Positions 30,736 to 39,141 of a DNA stretch of 40,938 bases are shown here, in pieces. The position numbers and the translations under genes are program-made. Position 1 is the stretch's first letter, and the number at the start of each line of letters is the position of its first letter. The stretch is from the IMG/VR virus record IMGVR_UViG_3300037193_000214, positions 1 to 40,938 of that record; one strand, 5' to 3'. The notes beneath the pieces are model-generated. The model searched no databases. It was not told the DNA's origin and saw only the letters and a program-made list of their open reading frames with translations. Source of the stretch: a virus.

Positions 30736-31154
30736 TGGTATTCAAGCGCCGTGATCTGCAAGATTACCATCCCAGTAAAAAACGTATGCCTGATGGTGGC
30801 ACCGGGTATCATATTGGCAACGGTATGTACTTGGCAAAACCTAACTACAGGTGGGACCCAAGCCTAAAAGGTTACGTTCGCAAGGAACAACAGTCATTCT
30901 ATGACGTGTTCAACCCGCCCACGGTAGAACACACAACGCCGGTTGAACAACCACAAGTACCAGAAAACCCCGGCGTTAGAAAAGAGGCTTTCTCTACTTA
31001 CGGCGTGACCATACCAATCTCAACCGGTCGGCGGGCGGTGGCTGGTAACATTATCGACGCGAGCGATCTTGTGCCTAGGCTGGTCGGCGGGTCAACTACT
31101 GTGGTAACATACACAGTACCAATTACCACTCGTACTGCGGTAGGACCGGTATAA
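30735..31154 (+). CDS. Small tail tip-associated protein, possible split hub N-terminus
   Basis: A 139-residue protein. The C-terminal third contains STYGVTIPISTGRRAVAGNI, which resembles the Y-G-x-x-I-P-x-x-x-G-x-x-x-x-x-G-N-I segment at the start of large tail tip proteins in related phages. The next gene begins one base after the stop with the part that normally follows this segment, so the two may be halves of one ancestral gene. No NlpC/P60 peptidase gene, usual at this position in gene transfer agent-type tails, is present. Confidence 0.6.
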   Translation: MVFKRRDLQDYHPSKKRMPDGGTGYHIGNGMYLAKPNYRWDPSLKGYVRKEQQSFYDVFNPPTVEHTTPVEQPQVPENPGVRKEAFSTYGVTIPISTGRRAVAGNIIDASDLVPRLVGGSTTVVTYTVPITTRTAVGPV

Positions 31155-31155
31155 G

Positions 31156-34100
31156 ATGGCCTCAGCGCTTGAAAAGATTATGTGGAATAAACTCGAAAAT
31201 ATCGAGTACGCATGGCCGCTTATATCTGGTTATAAACCGCCGATTGATATCGGGACCGAAGAAAAACAGATAACCCAAGTTGACCCCGGCGAATGGGTTT
31301 ACTTTGGTGACTTTGTTGTTTCTCTTGGTCAACGGGTCGCACCGCCCGGCGTTGACGTGTTTGTCAACAGAATTTGGGCCAACAACGAGTTGATCTTTGA
31401 TCGGAGTGAAAGCTTTGCTAAGCCCGGCACGGCATTTTCATTTTACTCTGGTTCCGAAACCCAAGGCGAAGTCTACCGGGGCATGTCGTACCGGGGGCTC
31501 ATGACCTTGGTGTTCCGCGACTTCAATGTGAAGGATTACGGGAACCGTATCCCGGCCATTACTGCCGAGCTTATCGACGGTGAGGCAAACGACGCCTCGC
31601 GCAATATCGCCGGTACGGTCGTATCGTGGTATACCGCCACATCACCTGTGGGCGAACTACACCACGGCACCGACACACTAATCCGGTGCTGGTTTAATAC
31701 AACCTATAGCAACACGTTCCTCATGGAACGTATCAGGTTGTCAACCAAGACCCAAAGCGCGCTCAAGTTCTTTGATTTCGGTCATAGCACCTATGGTGTG
31801 AATATCACTGACCCGGATGTGTTGCGCGACACGCAAGTTACCTTCTTGCCCGAAATCAATATGGCAGTTGGGCAGGCCGGTGCAACCGCGACCATCAAGC
31901 GACTGCATGACACTAATGATACCACCGTCCATACACTACATACCCATACTGGACTAGCGGCTTGGCAAGGGTGTATTGCGTTTAAGGTTTCGGGTGGTGC
32001 CTACACTGACTGGTTTGTTATCGGCGGGTCCGATGTTGACAACCACCTTGACATTGTTGCAATCAAGTCGAGCATGTTGCAAGTGGCATGGTCGGACTTT
32101 GCGGTTGATCCTGTCAGGTGCCTAACGGTTGGCAAGGCCCAGACCGGGTCAACTGACGTATACGTAACAACCGACAGCGAGATAGAGCGGCTTAGTGTCG
32201 GACTTTCGGGCACGGCGGGCGGTTTCATGTCTACCGTGGCCCGAGCCACGTTCTACAGCGCAGGCGGCGGCGAGACGATCCGGCAATGCTGGTATGATCC
32301 GAGGGCCGATAGGCTCTATGTGCTGTCCATTGAGGCCGGGAGCGCCGTTATGCGGGCGCTGGACGCCGCTGGGGCCGTTGTATGGACCTCTGGCCCCTTC
32401 GACGCGCCCCCGGCCACGTCGCTGCGCACTAGGACGCAGGAAAGCACATCCAATCCGACCAACGGAAGTCTTGTGCTTAAGCAGAACGGCGCACCGGCTG
32501 GCGCAACCGATACCGTTACGTTTGTTGACCTTGCTACGGGCTTCACGTCCGATATGGTCATACCCAACAATGGGGCCACATCTGATGACACGGCTCCGTT
32601 GTTCTGGGACAGCGTCAGTCAGGTCATTTACGCTAACACGCCGTACTATGTTTCTATCGGCGTTTTCCCCGATCCCGAGGATGACCCCGGTCGATACACT
32701 GCGGCTACGGTGATGCGGGCCTATGCAGTGTTTGCCGGTTACGATGACGCGGACGTGTTTACTAGTGGCATGGATGACATGTACGTTGACGGCTACGTCA
32801 TCGGCGCGGACAAAAGCTTGGGACAACTGGCTAGTGAGGTTGGTCAGCTTTACGGGTTCAACTGGATTGAGAACGCCGGACAAATCACGTTCAAGGCAAA
32901 CTACGACGCGGGCGAGCTTCAAATTGACGCCACCGTTGGGCAAGACAGGCTAGCCCGACTTAACGAGGGGTCCAGCAACTATTTTGCCGTCATGCGCGAT
33001 AGCGATCAGCGTTACCCGGCTATCCTGTCCCTAACCTACTTCGATGGGGAAAACGACTACAAGCGCGGTTTCCAGATTGTCAGCCGCAATGGCGATCCTG
33101 TGGGCACTACTGATAGTGACCAGTCTTTGCACTTGTCCTTGCCCCTTACCATTACAGGCGATTACGCACTTGAGTTGCTGTATGCGGCCTTGTATAGGGC
33201 ATGGGCAAAGAACGGTTATAGCCTTCGCTTGCCTTCGGACTTTCTTGCCCTTGACGCTGGCGACGCAATAGAATTTACGGCGTACAATACCACGTTTCAA
33301 GCTGTCGTAACGCAAGCTCGTATCAACGCAGACAATACGTTGACCCTGTCGTTACAGGAAGCGGCAACAAGCACGTATCCTGTGCAAGTCGAAACACAAC
33401 CTACGGTGGTAGCCCCTACCAAGGCGGCTATGCCGGTGCGAACTGTTTTGCTCGATATCCCGAGCCGTAATGAAGGTCAGAACGCAGGTAATTTACTTAA
33501 CCTGTTGGTCCTGATGGCGGGCTATGCCCCGGATCGTTTCAATGGCGCGGTCCTTGAAATGACTGATGCCAGCAACCCAACCGAATGGAAAACCGAGGCG
33601 GTAGTCTCGCGTAGCCAAGAGGCTTATATCGGTACGTTGACAACAGGGTTGGAAACGTGGCCGTGGCCGTTTGAAACGGATACGTTGAATAGCATTTATG
33701 TCCGGCTCGATACTATCCCGGTTGATTACATGGTCAACGCGGACGAAGCGGAACTTGATGACGGAGCTAACCTTATAGCCGTTGGTGAAGGGTCTGAGGT
33801 TGAGCTTATTCAGTTCGGTAACGTGGAATTTGTTGGCGGTACGACTTGGCGACTGTACAACCTGCGCCGTGGTCGGTATGGAACCGAAGTGTTCCAAGAC
33901 CTACGCATGTTTGGTACGCCGGTTTCGTTCCTTGATAACGCCGTCATGGTTCAGTACGACTATGACGAATACAAGGGCGATGTGCAATTCCTGTACCGTG
34001 CGCACTCACCCACCCAACCCATGTGGCAGGTGGATACACAGCGATATGTGCCGATGGCGCATAGCCGTAAACCGTATGCCCCCATTCAGATTACGGCATC

Positions 34101-35349
34101 CCGTGACACCGAAACTGACGATATCACTATAACATGGACAAGGCGGGCTCGCTTCGAAAACTCACCGCCAGATGACCTGTCAGCACCCGGCGCATTGGAC
34201 GAACTGACGGAAGCATACGAGGTTCATATACCCAGTCTAGTCACCGATGCGGCTGATCGTATCTTACCAGTAGCTACCAATACCGCCACTTACACGATCA
34301 ATGACCAATTCAATGATGGACGCAGCGGCGAAGAAACCGAATTACCACTTAGTGTTTATCAATCTAGTATCGAGACTATCGGTATTGGCTTCACCAGCCC
34401 GCTAACCGTTCCTATTTACCCTGCCGGTACTGCGCGTATAAGTGCGCGTATGGACGTTGGGGGATTGATGGAAACCAACGTTATTCTTGAGGCTATCCCT
34501 GATATTAATTTGGCTGCTACCTTCGAAGGTGGCGGCGAAATGACCGTTGACACCATACCAATGCCGGTTCGTATGGCAGCGGTTATAGCCGGTGAAGGTG
34601 GAATGACTGCCCACATTGGCGAGCCGCAATATATCGGCGCGGTGATGGATGGTGGCGGGGCCATGACGACTGATGTTGCCGAACCGTCTACGGCCATCAC
34701 CGTTGTAAGCTCTACTACGGCCAATACCGGGGCCACCAACGCGGTTACCATCACCATCAATACGCCTAGCGGGTTGGCTGTTGGTGATCTACTCATCTTG
34801 GCGCATGCCAACGGCAACGCCAGTCTGACGGTCGCACCGACTGGGTTTACCCAAGCGGTTGCTGCCACCGGTAGCCGTGCCCGTAATCGAATTTATTATC
34901 GCGTAGTGGACGGAACCGAGGCGGCTGATTACAGCCTGACTTGTGCGTCGGCTTGTGGGCAGGTTGCGACGATGTTGCATATCACCGGTGCGGACCCAAC
35001 CAGCCCGATTGATGTAACCGGCATCGCTGAGAACACGTCCGCGCTTACGTCAATTTCTTTCGCCGGGCTTACTCCAACGGTGGCGGATGGTCTTTACATC
35101 GCTGCATATGCAAGCTGTCAGGCTGGTGGTGGTGCTGGCGTTGCTGGCTCGACATACAGCGAAAGTGGCGTTGGCATGACGGAAGAAAGCGAGCAAACAA
35201 GCAATGGTGCTACGGGCAATCTCCAAGTTGGTGAAGGTGTGTACACACATGCTCTAGTCGGGTCCGGGGCGACGGGTGCAAGCACCTTCTCCAACTCGAT
35301 CAGCGCCCAGCGCGGTCTAGCAGCACTGGTCATCAAACCGGCCCCTTGA
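31156..35349 (+). CDS. Tail tip / host specificity protein
   Basis: A 1397-residue protein. Residues about 45-200 are the hub segment (VFVNRIWANNELIFDRSESF); about 200-480 look like repeated beta sheets, propeller-like; about 540-770 match the Phage-tail_3-type region (DKSLGQLASEVGQLYGFNWI, TYFDGENDYKRGFQIVSRNG); about 900 onward includes NLRRGRYGTEVF and a fibronectin-like strand region. From about 1080 come four M-x-GGG-x-M repeats and, after 1170, a beta domain (VGDLLILAHANGNASLTV) similar to the C-terminus of the 10755-12011 protein: likely the receptor-binding end. It is the last rightward gene. Confidence 0.85.
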   Translation: MASALEKIMWNKLENIEYAWPLISGYKPPIDIGTEEKQITQVDPGEWVYFGDFVVSLGQRVAPPGVDVFVNRIWANNELIFDRSESFAKPGTAFSFYSGSETQGEVYRGMSYRGLMTLVFRDFNVKDYGNRIPAITAELIDGEANDASRNIAGTVVSWYTATSPVGELHHGTDTLIRCWFNTTYSNTFLMERIRLSTKTQSALKFFDFGHSTYGVNITDPDVLRDTQVTFLPEINMAVGQAGATATIKRLHDTNDTTVHTLHTHTGLAAWQGCIAFKVSGGAYTDWFVIGGSDVDNHLDIVAIKSSMLQVAWSDFAVDPVRCLTVGKAQTGSTDVYVTTDSEIERLSVGLSGTAGGFMSTVARATFYSAGGGETIRQCWYDPRADRLYVLSIEAGSAVMRALDAAGAVVWTSGPFDAPPATSLRTRTQESTSNPTNGSLVLKQNGAPAGATDTVTFVDLATGFTSDMVIPNNGATSDDTAPLFWDSVSQVIYANTPYYVSIGVFPDPEDDPGRYTAATVMRAYAVFAGYDDADVFTSGMDDMYVDGYVIGADKSLGQLASEVGQLYGFNWIENAGQITFKANYDAGELQIDATVGQDRLARLNEGSSNYFAVMRDSDQRYPAILSLTYFDGENDYKRGFQIVSRNGDPVGTTDSDQSLHLSLPLTITGDYALELLYAALYRAWAKNGYSLRLPSDFLALDAGDAIEFTAYNTTFQAVVTQARINADNTLTLSLQEAATSTYPVQVETQPTVVAPTKAAMPVRTVLLDIPSRNEGQNAGNLLNLLVLMAGYAPDRFNGAVLEMTDASNPTEWKTEAVVSRSQEAYIGTLTTGLETWPWPFETDTLNSIYVRLDTIPVDYMVNADEAELDDGANLIAVGEGSEVELIQFGNVEFVGGTTWRLYNLRRGRYGTEVFQDLRMFGTPVSFLDNAVMVQYDYDEYKGDVQFLYRAHSPTQPMWQVDTQRYVPMAHSRKPYAPIQITASRDTETDDITITWTRRARFENSPPDDLSAPGALDELTEAYEVHIPSLVTDAADRILPVATNTATYTINDQFNDGRSGEETELPLSVYQSSIETIGIGFTSPLTVPIYPAGTARISARMDVGGLMETNVILEAIPDINLAATFEGGGEMTVDTIPMPVRMAAVIAGEGGMTAHIGEPQYIGAVMDGGGAMTTDVAEPSTAITVVSSTTANTGATNAVTITINTPSGLAVGDLLILAHANGNASLTVAPTGFTQAVAATGSRARNRIYYRVVDGTEAADYSLTCASACGQVATMLHITGADPTSPIDVTGIAENTSALTSISFAGLTPTVADGLYIAAYASCQAGGGAGVAGSTYSESGVGMTEESEQTSNGATGNLQVGEGVYTHALVGSGATGASTFSNSISAQRGLAALVIKPAP

Positions 35350-35374
35350 CCCGGCCTCGCGGCTGGGCTAGGGT
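35346..35374 (+). promoter_or_regulatory. Promoter-like sequence at the end of the tail gene
   Basis: TTGACC (35346-35351), 17-base spacer, TAGGGT (35369-35374), the same -10 as at 5099. It overlaps the stop of the tail tip gene and points to a region without rightward genes, so it may drive a short RNA ending at the hairpin at 35402, or be fortuitous. Confidence 0.4.
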
Positions 35375-35401
35375 GGTCAGGTCAACGGCATTCCTGCCAG
35401 T

Positions 35402-35439
35402 AAACCCCTGCCTTTCCCTCACCGGATCGGCGGGGGTTT
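35402..35439. terminator. Hairpin between convergent operons
   Basis: An 11-bp stem AAACCCCTGCC / GGCGGGGGTTT (one U-G pair) with a 16-base loop. A-runs on one side and T-runs on the other make it look bidirectional. It ends the rightward late operon and may protect it from the leftward one. Confidence 0.6.
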
Positions 35440-35664
35440 GCATTTGAGAAGGTCCGGCAAGCCGGGGAAACTTTTAGGTATCGGTTCCTAGGCCCCCAAT
35501 CGGTAAAGGTTTGTTAACCTTAGCTAGATAAAACTGTTCTTATAAAACCCGTTTAGAAGCCCGTACAGCGGGTTTAGGGCATCTAGGCTATGTGCCCCCG
35601 GAAAGTTTCGTTTCGCCGTTTTATCAATATATTCCTATGAACAATGTCGTGCAGTTGTTCATTG
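35440..35664. other. AT-richer intergenic region with several small repeats
   Basis: Together with the hairpin this makes a 315-base stretch without a gene. Seen: direct repeat ATCGGT, a 6-bp hairpin AAGGTT-TGTT-AACCTT (35506-35521), arms AAACCCG / CGGGTTT (35545-35551, 35569-35575) that on the minus strand are followed by T residues and may terminate the polymerase transcript, and AACAATG / CATTGTT (35640-35646, 35660-35666) across the polymerase stop. Its lower GC content and place beside the polymerase gene leave an origin function possible, but no iterons are evident. Confidence 0.4.
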
Positions 35665-37716
35665 TTATGCACAATCACCCCAAGTAGCACCTTCGGTAGC
35701 ATCCACCTTAATCGGCACCCGCATCCGGGTTGTGGTTTCCATGGTGTGCTTAATGAACGCGAACGCCTCTCGCATCTGTGGGCTATCGTCGCGTACTGAC
35801 CAATCAAGTTCATCGTGCACGGTAAGCCGGGGAACGCCCGTGTAATCGAACACACCGCTATTCCAGCAAGCCAGCATTCCGGCCTTCATGATATCGGGCT
35901 CGGAGCCTTGGAATTTATAGTTCACTGCTCGGTAAAGGTAAGCAAGTTGGATAAAAGAGCCATATGTGTTCAACGCGCGTTCATATGTTAGCGGGGGTGC
36001 ATTCCGGTCTTTATTATACCCGCGCGGCTCCCAAAGGTTGAACCTTACCCGCCTGCCCCGAAGCGTGGTTATGTAGCCGTACTGTTCCGCCTCTGCGGCG
36101 ATAGTCTGCATGGTCGGTTTAACGTATGGCGCACCCGTATAGTATGCGTCAAAGAACGCATTTACTTCCGCGTCTGACATGCCCTTAAGATACTTGTAGA
36201 CCATCGTCTCCTTGCCCACACCGTATAGCAGGGAAAAGTTGACGTTCTTAATGGGTCGGCGCTTAACCGCGATTACTTCCTCATCCGTGGTTGACCAGCC
36301 CATAAGAGGCGCAACCTCGTTATACACCTTGCGGTGGTAGTCCATGTCTGGGTCATTGATATAGGACTGGCGTAAAGCTTCTGCCCCGCCTTGCGGCCCG
36401 CGCGGATCGTCAACGGCGTAATGCGCTAGGATGCGGTAATGGATTTGTGAGTAGTCATGTTTGCGCCAGCCGTGATGACCCGGATCAGGTATGAACAGCT
36501 TGCGCACACGCTTACCAAGGCTGGTGCGGCTTGGTATGTTTTGTAAATTAGGGTCGGATGAAGAGAACCGGCCAAGAAAGGTTCCGTTAGTTTCGCCACG
36601 TAATGGATGGAATAATGGGTATAGATACCCGTTAACGTTCTTGTCGAGAATGTAGCTCTTAACGAACGTACCGTTTATCTTCTCATGCTCGCGTATGGCT
36701 AGGATATCTTCGGCAACCGGGTGTTGCAAAACCTCTAGCCATTCTTTCGTTACCGATGGGTTGCCCGCTTTAGTTCTCGGGTAGGTGATACCAATGTGAT
36801 CAAATAGCTTACCTAGCTGACGACTGTCCGCGCTATCGTCGCCCCTAGTGTTAGCCAGTCTGTACCCGTATTCGTGTTCAATCTTTGCGTATAGGGCATT
36901 AATGTCGCCCTCAAGCTCACGGGTGAACGCTTCCGCGCGGGCAACGTCAGTGTATGTACCGGCCTTACGCATAGCGATGAGCATTGGTATAATGCCATGC
37001 TCTAGATCGTATATATCGCCAAGCCGTTCGGCGGCGATCAAGGGCCATTGCTTTTCGATGATGCGTAACGGTTGATCCGCGTCACCCTCACCGTAGAAGC
37101 CGACCAGTCGGGGCGGGGTGCGGTATATTTCGCCGCGCCACTTGGAAGGGGCTGGCTTATAAGCCGCCATGATCCAATCTTTAAGCCATTCGGTTTTCTT
37201 GCCCTCGCCTAGGTACTTGTGGGCCAGTGTTTCAAGGCTGACAGACACGGCGTTGTTGTCTAGGATAGCTTCGGCGAATTGGACGTCATGGAATGGGCCG
37301 CGAACGGTAACGCCTTCCTCATCCATCCAACCGATATCGTACATTATATTCGCGCCAACCTTTGGCAGGCTCGGGTTACCTAGCCAATGTTGCGCAAAAC
37401 TGAGACATTGGCGCACGTCCATATTGTCATGCCCCTCAACCTCATGCCTCATTGGGAAGTACCACTTGCCCCGGTTGCCCTGCCGATCTATGGCGGCTAG
37501 CGAATAGCCGACGATGTGGCCCTTATGCCGAGCCCAGCCCGGCCCAGCCTGCATAAGTTCCGGGTCTTTGGTTTCAACGTCAAAAGACAATCCTACCGCT
37601 GCGGACAGGTTGGGAAATTCGGTTGGGGGCTTCCATCCGGTATCAGGAACCGGGGGCAGCGCATGAATATGCGCCGCCTTTTTAGTTACCAGTTCAAGCC
37701 CGTCAAAAAGCCCCAT
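35665..37716 (-). CDS. Family A DNA polymerase with 3'-5' exonuclease
   Basis: A 683-residue replicative polymerase of the Pol I family. Proofreading domain: SFDVETK (Asp46, Glu48), GANIMYDIGW (Asn123, Asp127) and FYGEGD (Tyr208, Asp212), all intact. Polymerase: motif A DYSQIHYR (421-428), motif B R-x3-K490-x3-F494-x3-Y498-G, and motif C VHDEL (His634-Glu636). Position 426, the Glu that forms the steric gate with the O-helix Tyr in E. coli Pol I, is His here. Phe494 suggests discrimination against dideoxy substrates. There is no 5'-3' exonuclease domain. Last gene of the leftward replication operon. Confidence 0.92.
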   Translation of the reverse strand: MGLFDGLELVTKKAAHIHALPPVPDTGWKPPTEFPNLSAAVGLSFDVETKDPELMQAGPGWARHKGHIVGYSLAAIDRQGNRGKWYFPMRHEVEGHDNMDVRQCLSFAQHWLGNPSLPKVGANIMYDIGWMDEEGVTVRGPFHDVQFAEAILDNNAVSVSLETLAHKYLGEGKKTEWLKDWIMAAYKPAPSKWRGEIYRTPPRLVGFYGEGDADQPLRIIEKQWPLIAAERLGDIYDLEHGIIPMLIAMRKAGTYTDVARAEAFTRELEGDINALYAKIEHEYGYRLANTRGDDSADSRQLGKLFDHIGITYPRTKAGNPSVTKEWLEVLQHPVAEDILAIREHEKINGTFVKSYILDKNVNGYLYPLFHPLRGETNGTFLGRFSSSDPNLQNIPSRTSLGKRVRKLFIPDPGHHGWRKHDYSQIHYRILAHYAVDDPRGPQGGAEALRQSYINDPDMDYHRKVYNEVAPLMGWSTTDEEVIAVKRRPIKNVNFSLLYGVGKETMVYKYLKGMSDAEVNAFFDAYYTGAPYVKPTMQTIAAEAEQYGYITTLRGRRVRFNLWEPRGYNKDRNAPPLTYERALNTYGSFIQLAYLYRAVNYKFQGSEPDIMKAGMLACWNSGVFDYTGVPRLTVHDELDWSVRDDSPQMREAFAFIKHTMETTTRMRVPIKVDATEGATWGDCA

Positions 37717-37720
37717 AACC

Positions 37721-39127
37721 CTACTCGCCTACATCTTTCAGATTGTTGGCCCATTCGCTCGGGACAAACCCATTGGTAATGGCAGCGTTTTCCTGCCCAC
37801 TGGTAAGGGGAATGCCAGTGTCTTGGTCGGTGAAAATATAGGCTTCTTCCACCGGGCTAGGAACTTCCTCAACAGGCACGCCCTGCCGCTCGCTTTCGTA
37901 TTCAGGATCACCGGCAAGGCCCCCTGCGGGGATGCCATTCCAGCCCTGTGACGCGGCTGCGGGCTGCTGCATGGCCCAGCTACCGTCCGCCGCTGCCTGT
38001 GGCGTTGCCCAGCCGCCCTGCGGTGCCTCGGGGGCCGCTTCCGAGCCCCAGCCACCATTTGTGGGCACTTCCGGTTCCTCAAGCGGAGCCAGCCCGGCAA
38101 TGACACCGCGCACCTTGTCCCCATAGAATACGAAAGTTGGCCCACCTTGAAAAGACCCGATGGTAAATCTAGGTGCCATGGTTTCGACGGACAGCAAGCG
38201 CTTAGCGTCGATATCGAGTGTAATAGCGATTTCCGGCACTTCAAGTGATGCGCCCAGCCGCCTATCGGGGTTGGTACGAACAAGGCCAGGGCGAATAATC
38301 AGGCGGTTGTTCCCCTCGGTGAATGGGGCCAGCGCCTTGGCCGTGTTCCAGAGTTTAGCCGGTGTTTCCATCGGTTCAGTAGGTACGTTGATAAGCTGGT
38401 AGAATGTTGCGTTTACCGCATCCGGCCATGTGTCTGCCGGGTAGGTGGCAGTACGTAGCCAAGACCCATCGGCAAAGTGAACAGTAAAGGTTGTCCAGTC
38501 GTGGTTTACGCCCATGCCCACGGGTGGCTTACCAGCCTTCACCAGTGCAGTAACGAACTGCTTGGGTAGGATAAGACCGGGCGGGGTCATATTGCCGTGA
38601 TGGGCTTCCACAATGGTTACGCTATCGGTAGCCATGACACTGCTGTTCTCGGTAAGTCGGATAGCCGAGTAAAGCACCTTGTCCCCGGTTTCGGTGGTGA
38701 TCCTTCCGGCGATTTCGAGCGCCTTAACAAATCCCTCGCCATCGGTAAATCGGGCTTGGTTCATGTCCGGTTGTGTTGGGATGACTTGGTCATTCTCAAG
38801 CGCTGGAACAAGCGCTTGATACTTACCCGAGTTGATTTCAAACGCGCCGTTCTCGCGCTGGGTAAGGACAAAGTTCTTGTCCGTATTTTCCAGCGCTTCG
38901 GCCAAAAGCTTGGCATGCGGGTATCCGGCGATGCCTTCTGGGATGGGATGACCTGCCGCGACCACACCGTCAAAGCCGATGGCTTGCCCCATGTTCATCC
39001 ATACATGGTGCGTTTGGGGCATAGATGTGGTAGTAGGGGTTTTCAAAACCCCAATGAAGTTTAGGGCGCTGATAAGCCCTGCTGCGGTTTCATTCTTAGC
39101 CGTCGCCCGGCCTCTACGTGGTGCCAT
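37721..39127 (-). CDS. Sliding-clamp-like protein with Trp/Gly-rich tail
   Basis: A 468-residue protein whose first about 360 residues resemble a DnaN-type clamp in three parts: HAKLLAEALENTDKNFVLTQ with SGKYQALVPAL; GDKVLYSAIRLTENSSVMAT, LPKQFVTALVKAG and HFADGSWLRTATYPADTWPD; then RLLSVETMAPRFTIG. The ATD and Y/F-P-D landmarks are typical. The tail (about 362 on) is disordered, with Trp every 10-13 residues in Gly/Ala/Gln/Pro sequence and a short acidic end, possibly a protein-binding arm. The ATG at 39127 has AAGGAA upstream; a GTG at 39145 overlaps the helicase stop. Placement between helicase and polymerase supports a processivity role. Homology is inferred by eye. Confidence 0.5.
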   Translation of the reverse strand: MAPRRGRATAKNETAAGLISALNFIGVLKTPTTTSMPQTHHVWMNMGQAIGFDGVVAAGHPIPEGIAGYPHAKLLAEALENTDKNFVLTQRENGAFEINSGKYQALVPALENDQVIPTQPDMNQARFTDGEGFVKALEIAGRITTETGDKVLYSAIRLTENSSVMATDSVTIVEAHHGNMTPPGLILPKQFVTALVKAGKPPVGMGVNHDWTTFTVHFADGSWLRTATYPADTWPDAVNATFYQLINVPTEPMETPAKLWNTAKALAPFTEGNNRLIIRPGLVRTNPDRRLGASLEVPEIAITLDIDAKRLLSVETMAPRFTIGSFQGGPTFVFYGDKVRGVIAGLAPLEEPEVPTNGGWGSEAAPEAPQGGWATPQAAADGSWAMQQPAAASQGWNGIPAGGLAGDPEYESERQGVPVEEVPSPVEEAYIFTDQDTGIPLTSGQENAAITNGFVPSEWANNLKDVGE

Positions 39128-39141
39128 TTTCAAGTTTCCTT

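Noticed and set aside
35440-35664. Replication origin with iterons
   Set aside because: The stretch is AT-richer and has small inverted repeats, but no repeated iterons or DnaA-box cluster could be read, so it is listed only as an intergenic region.
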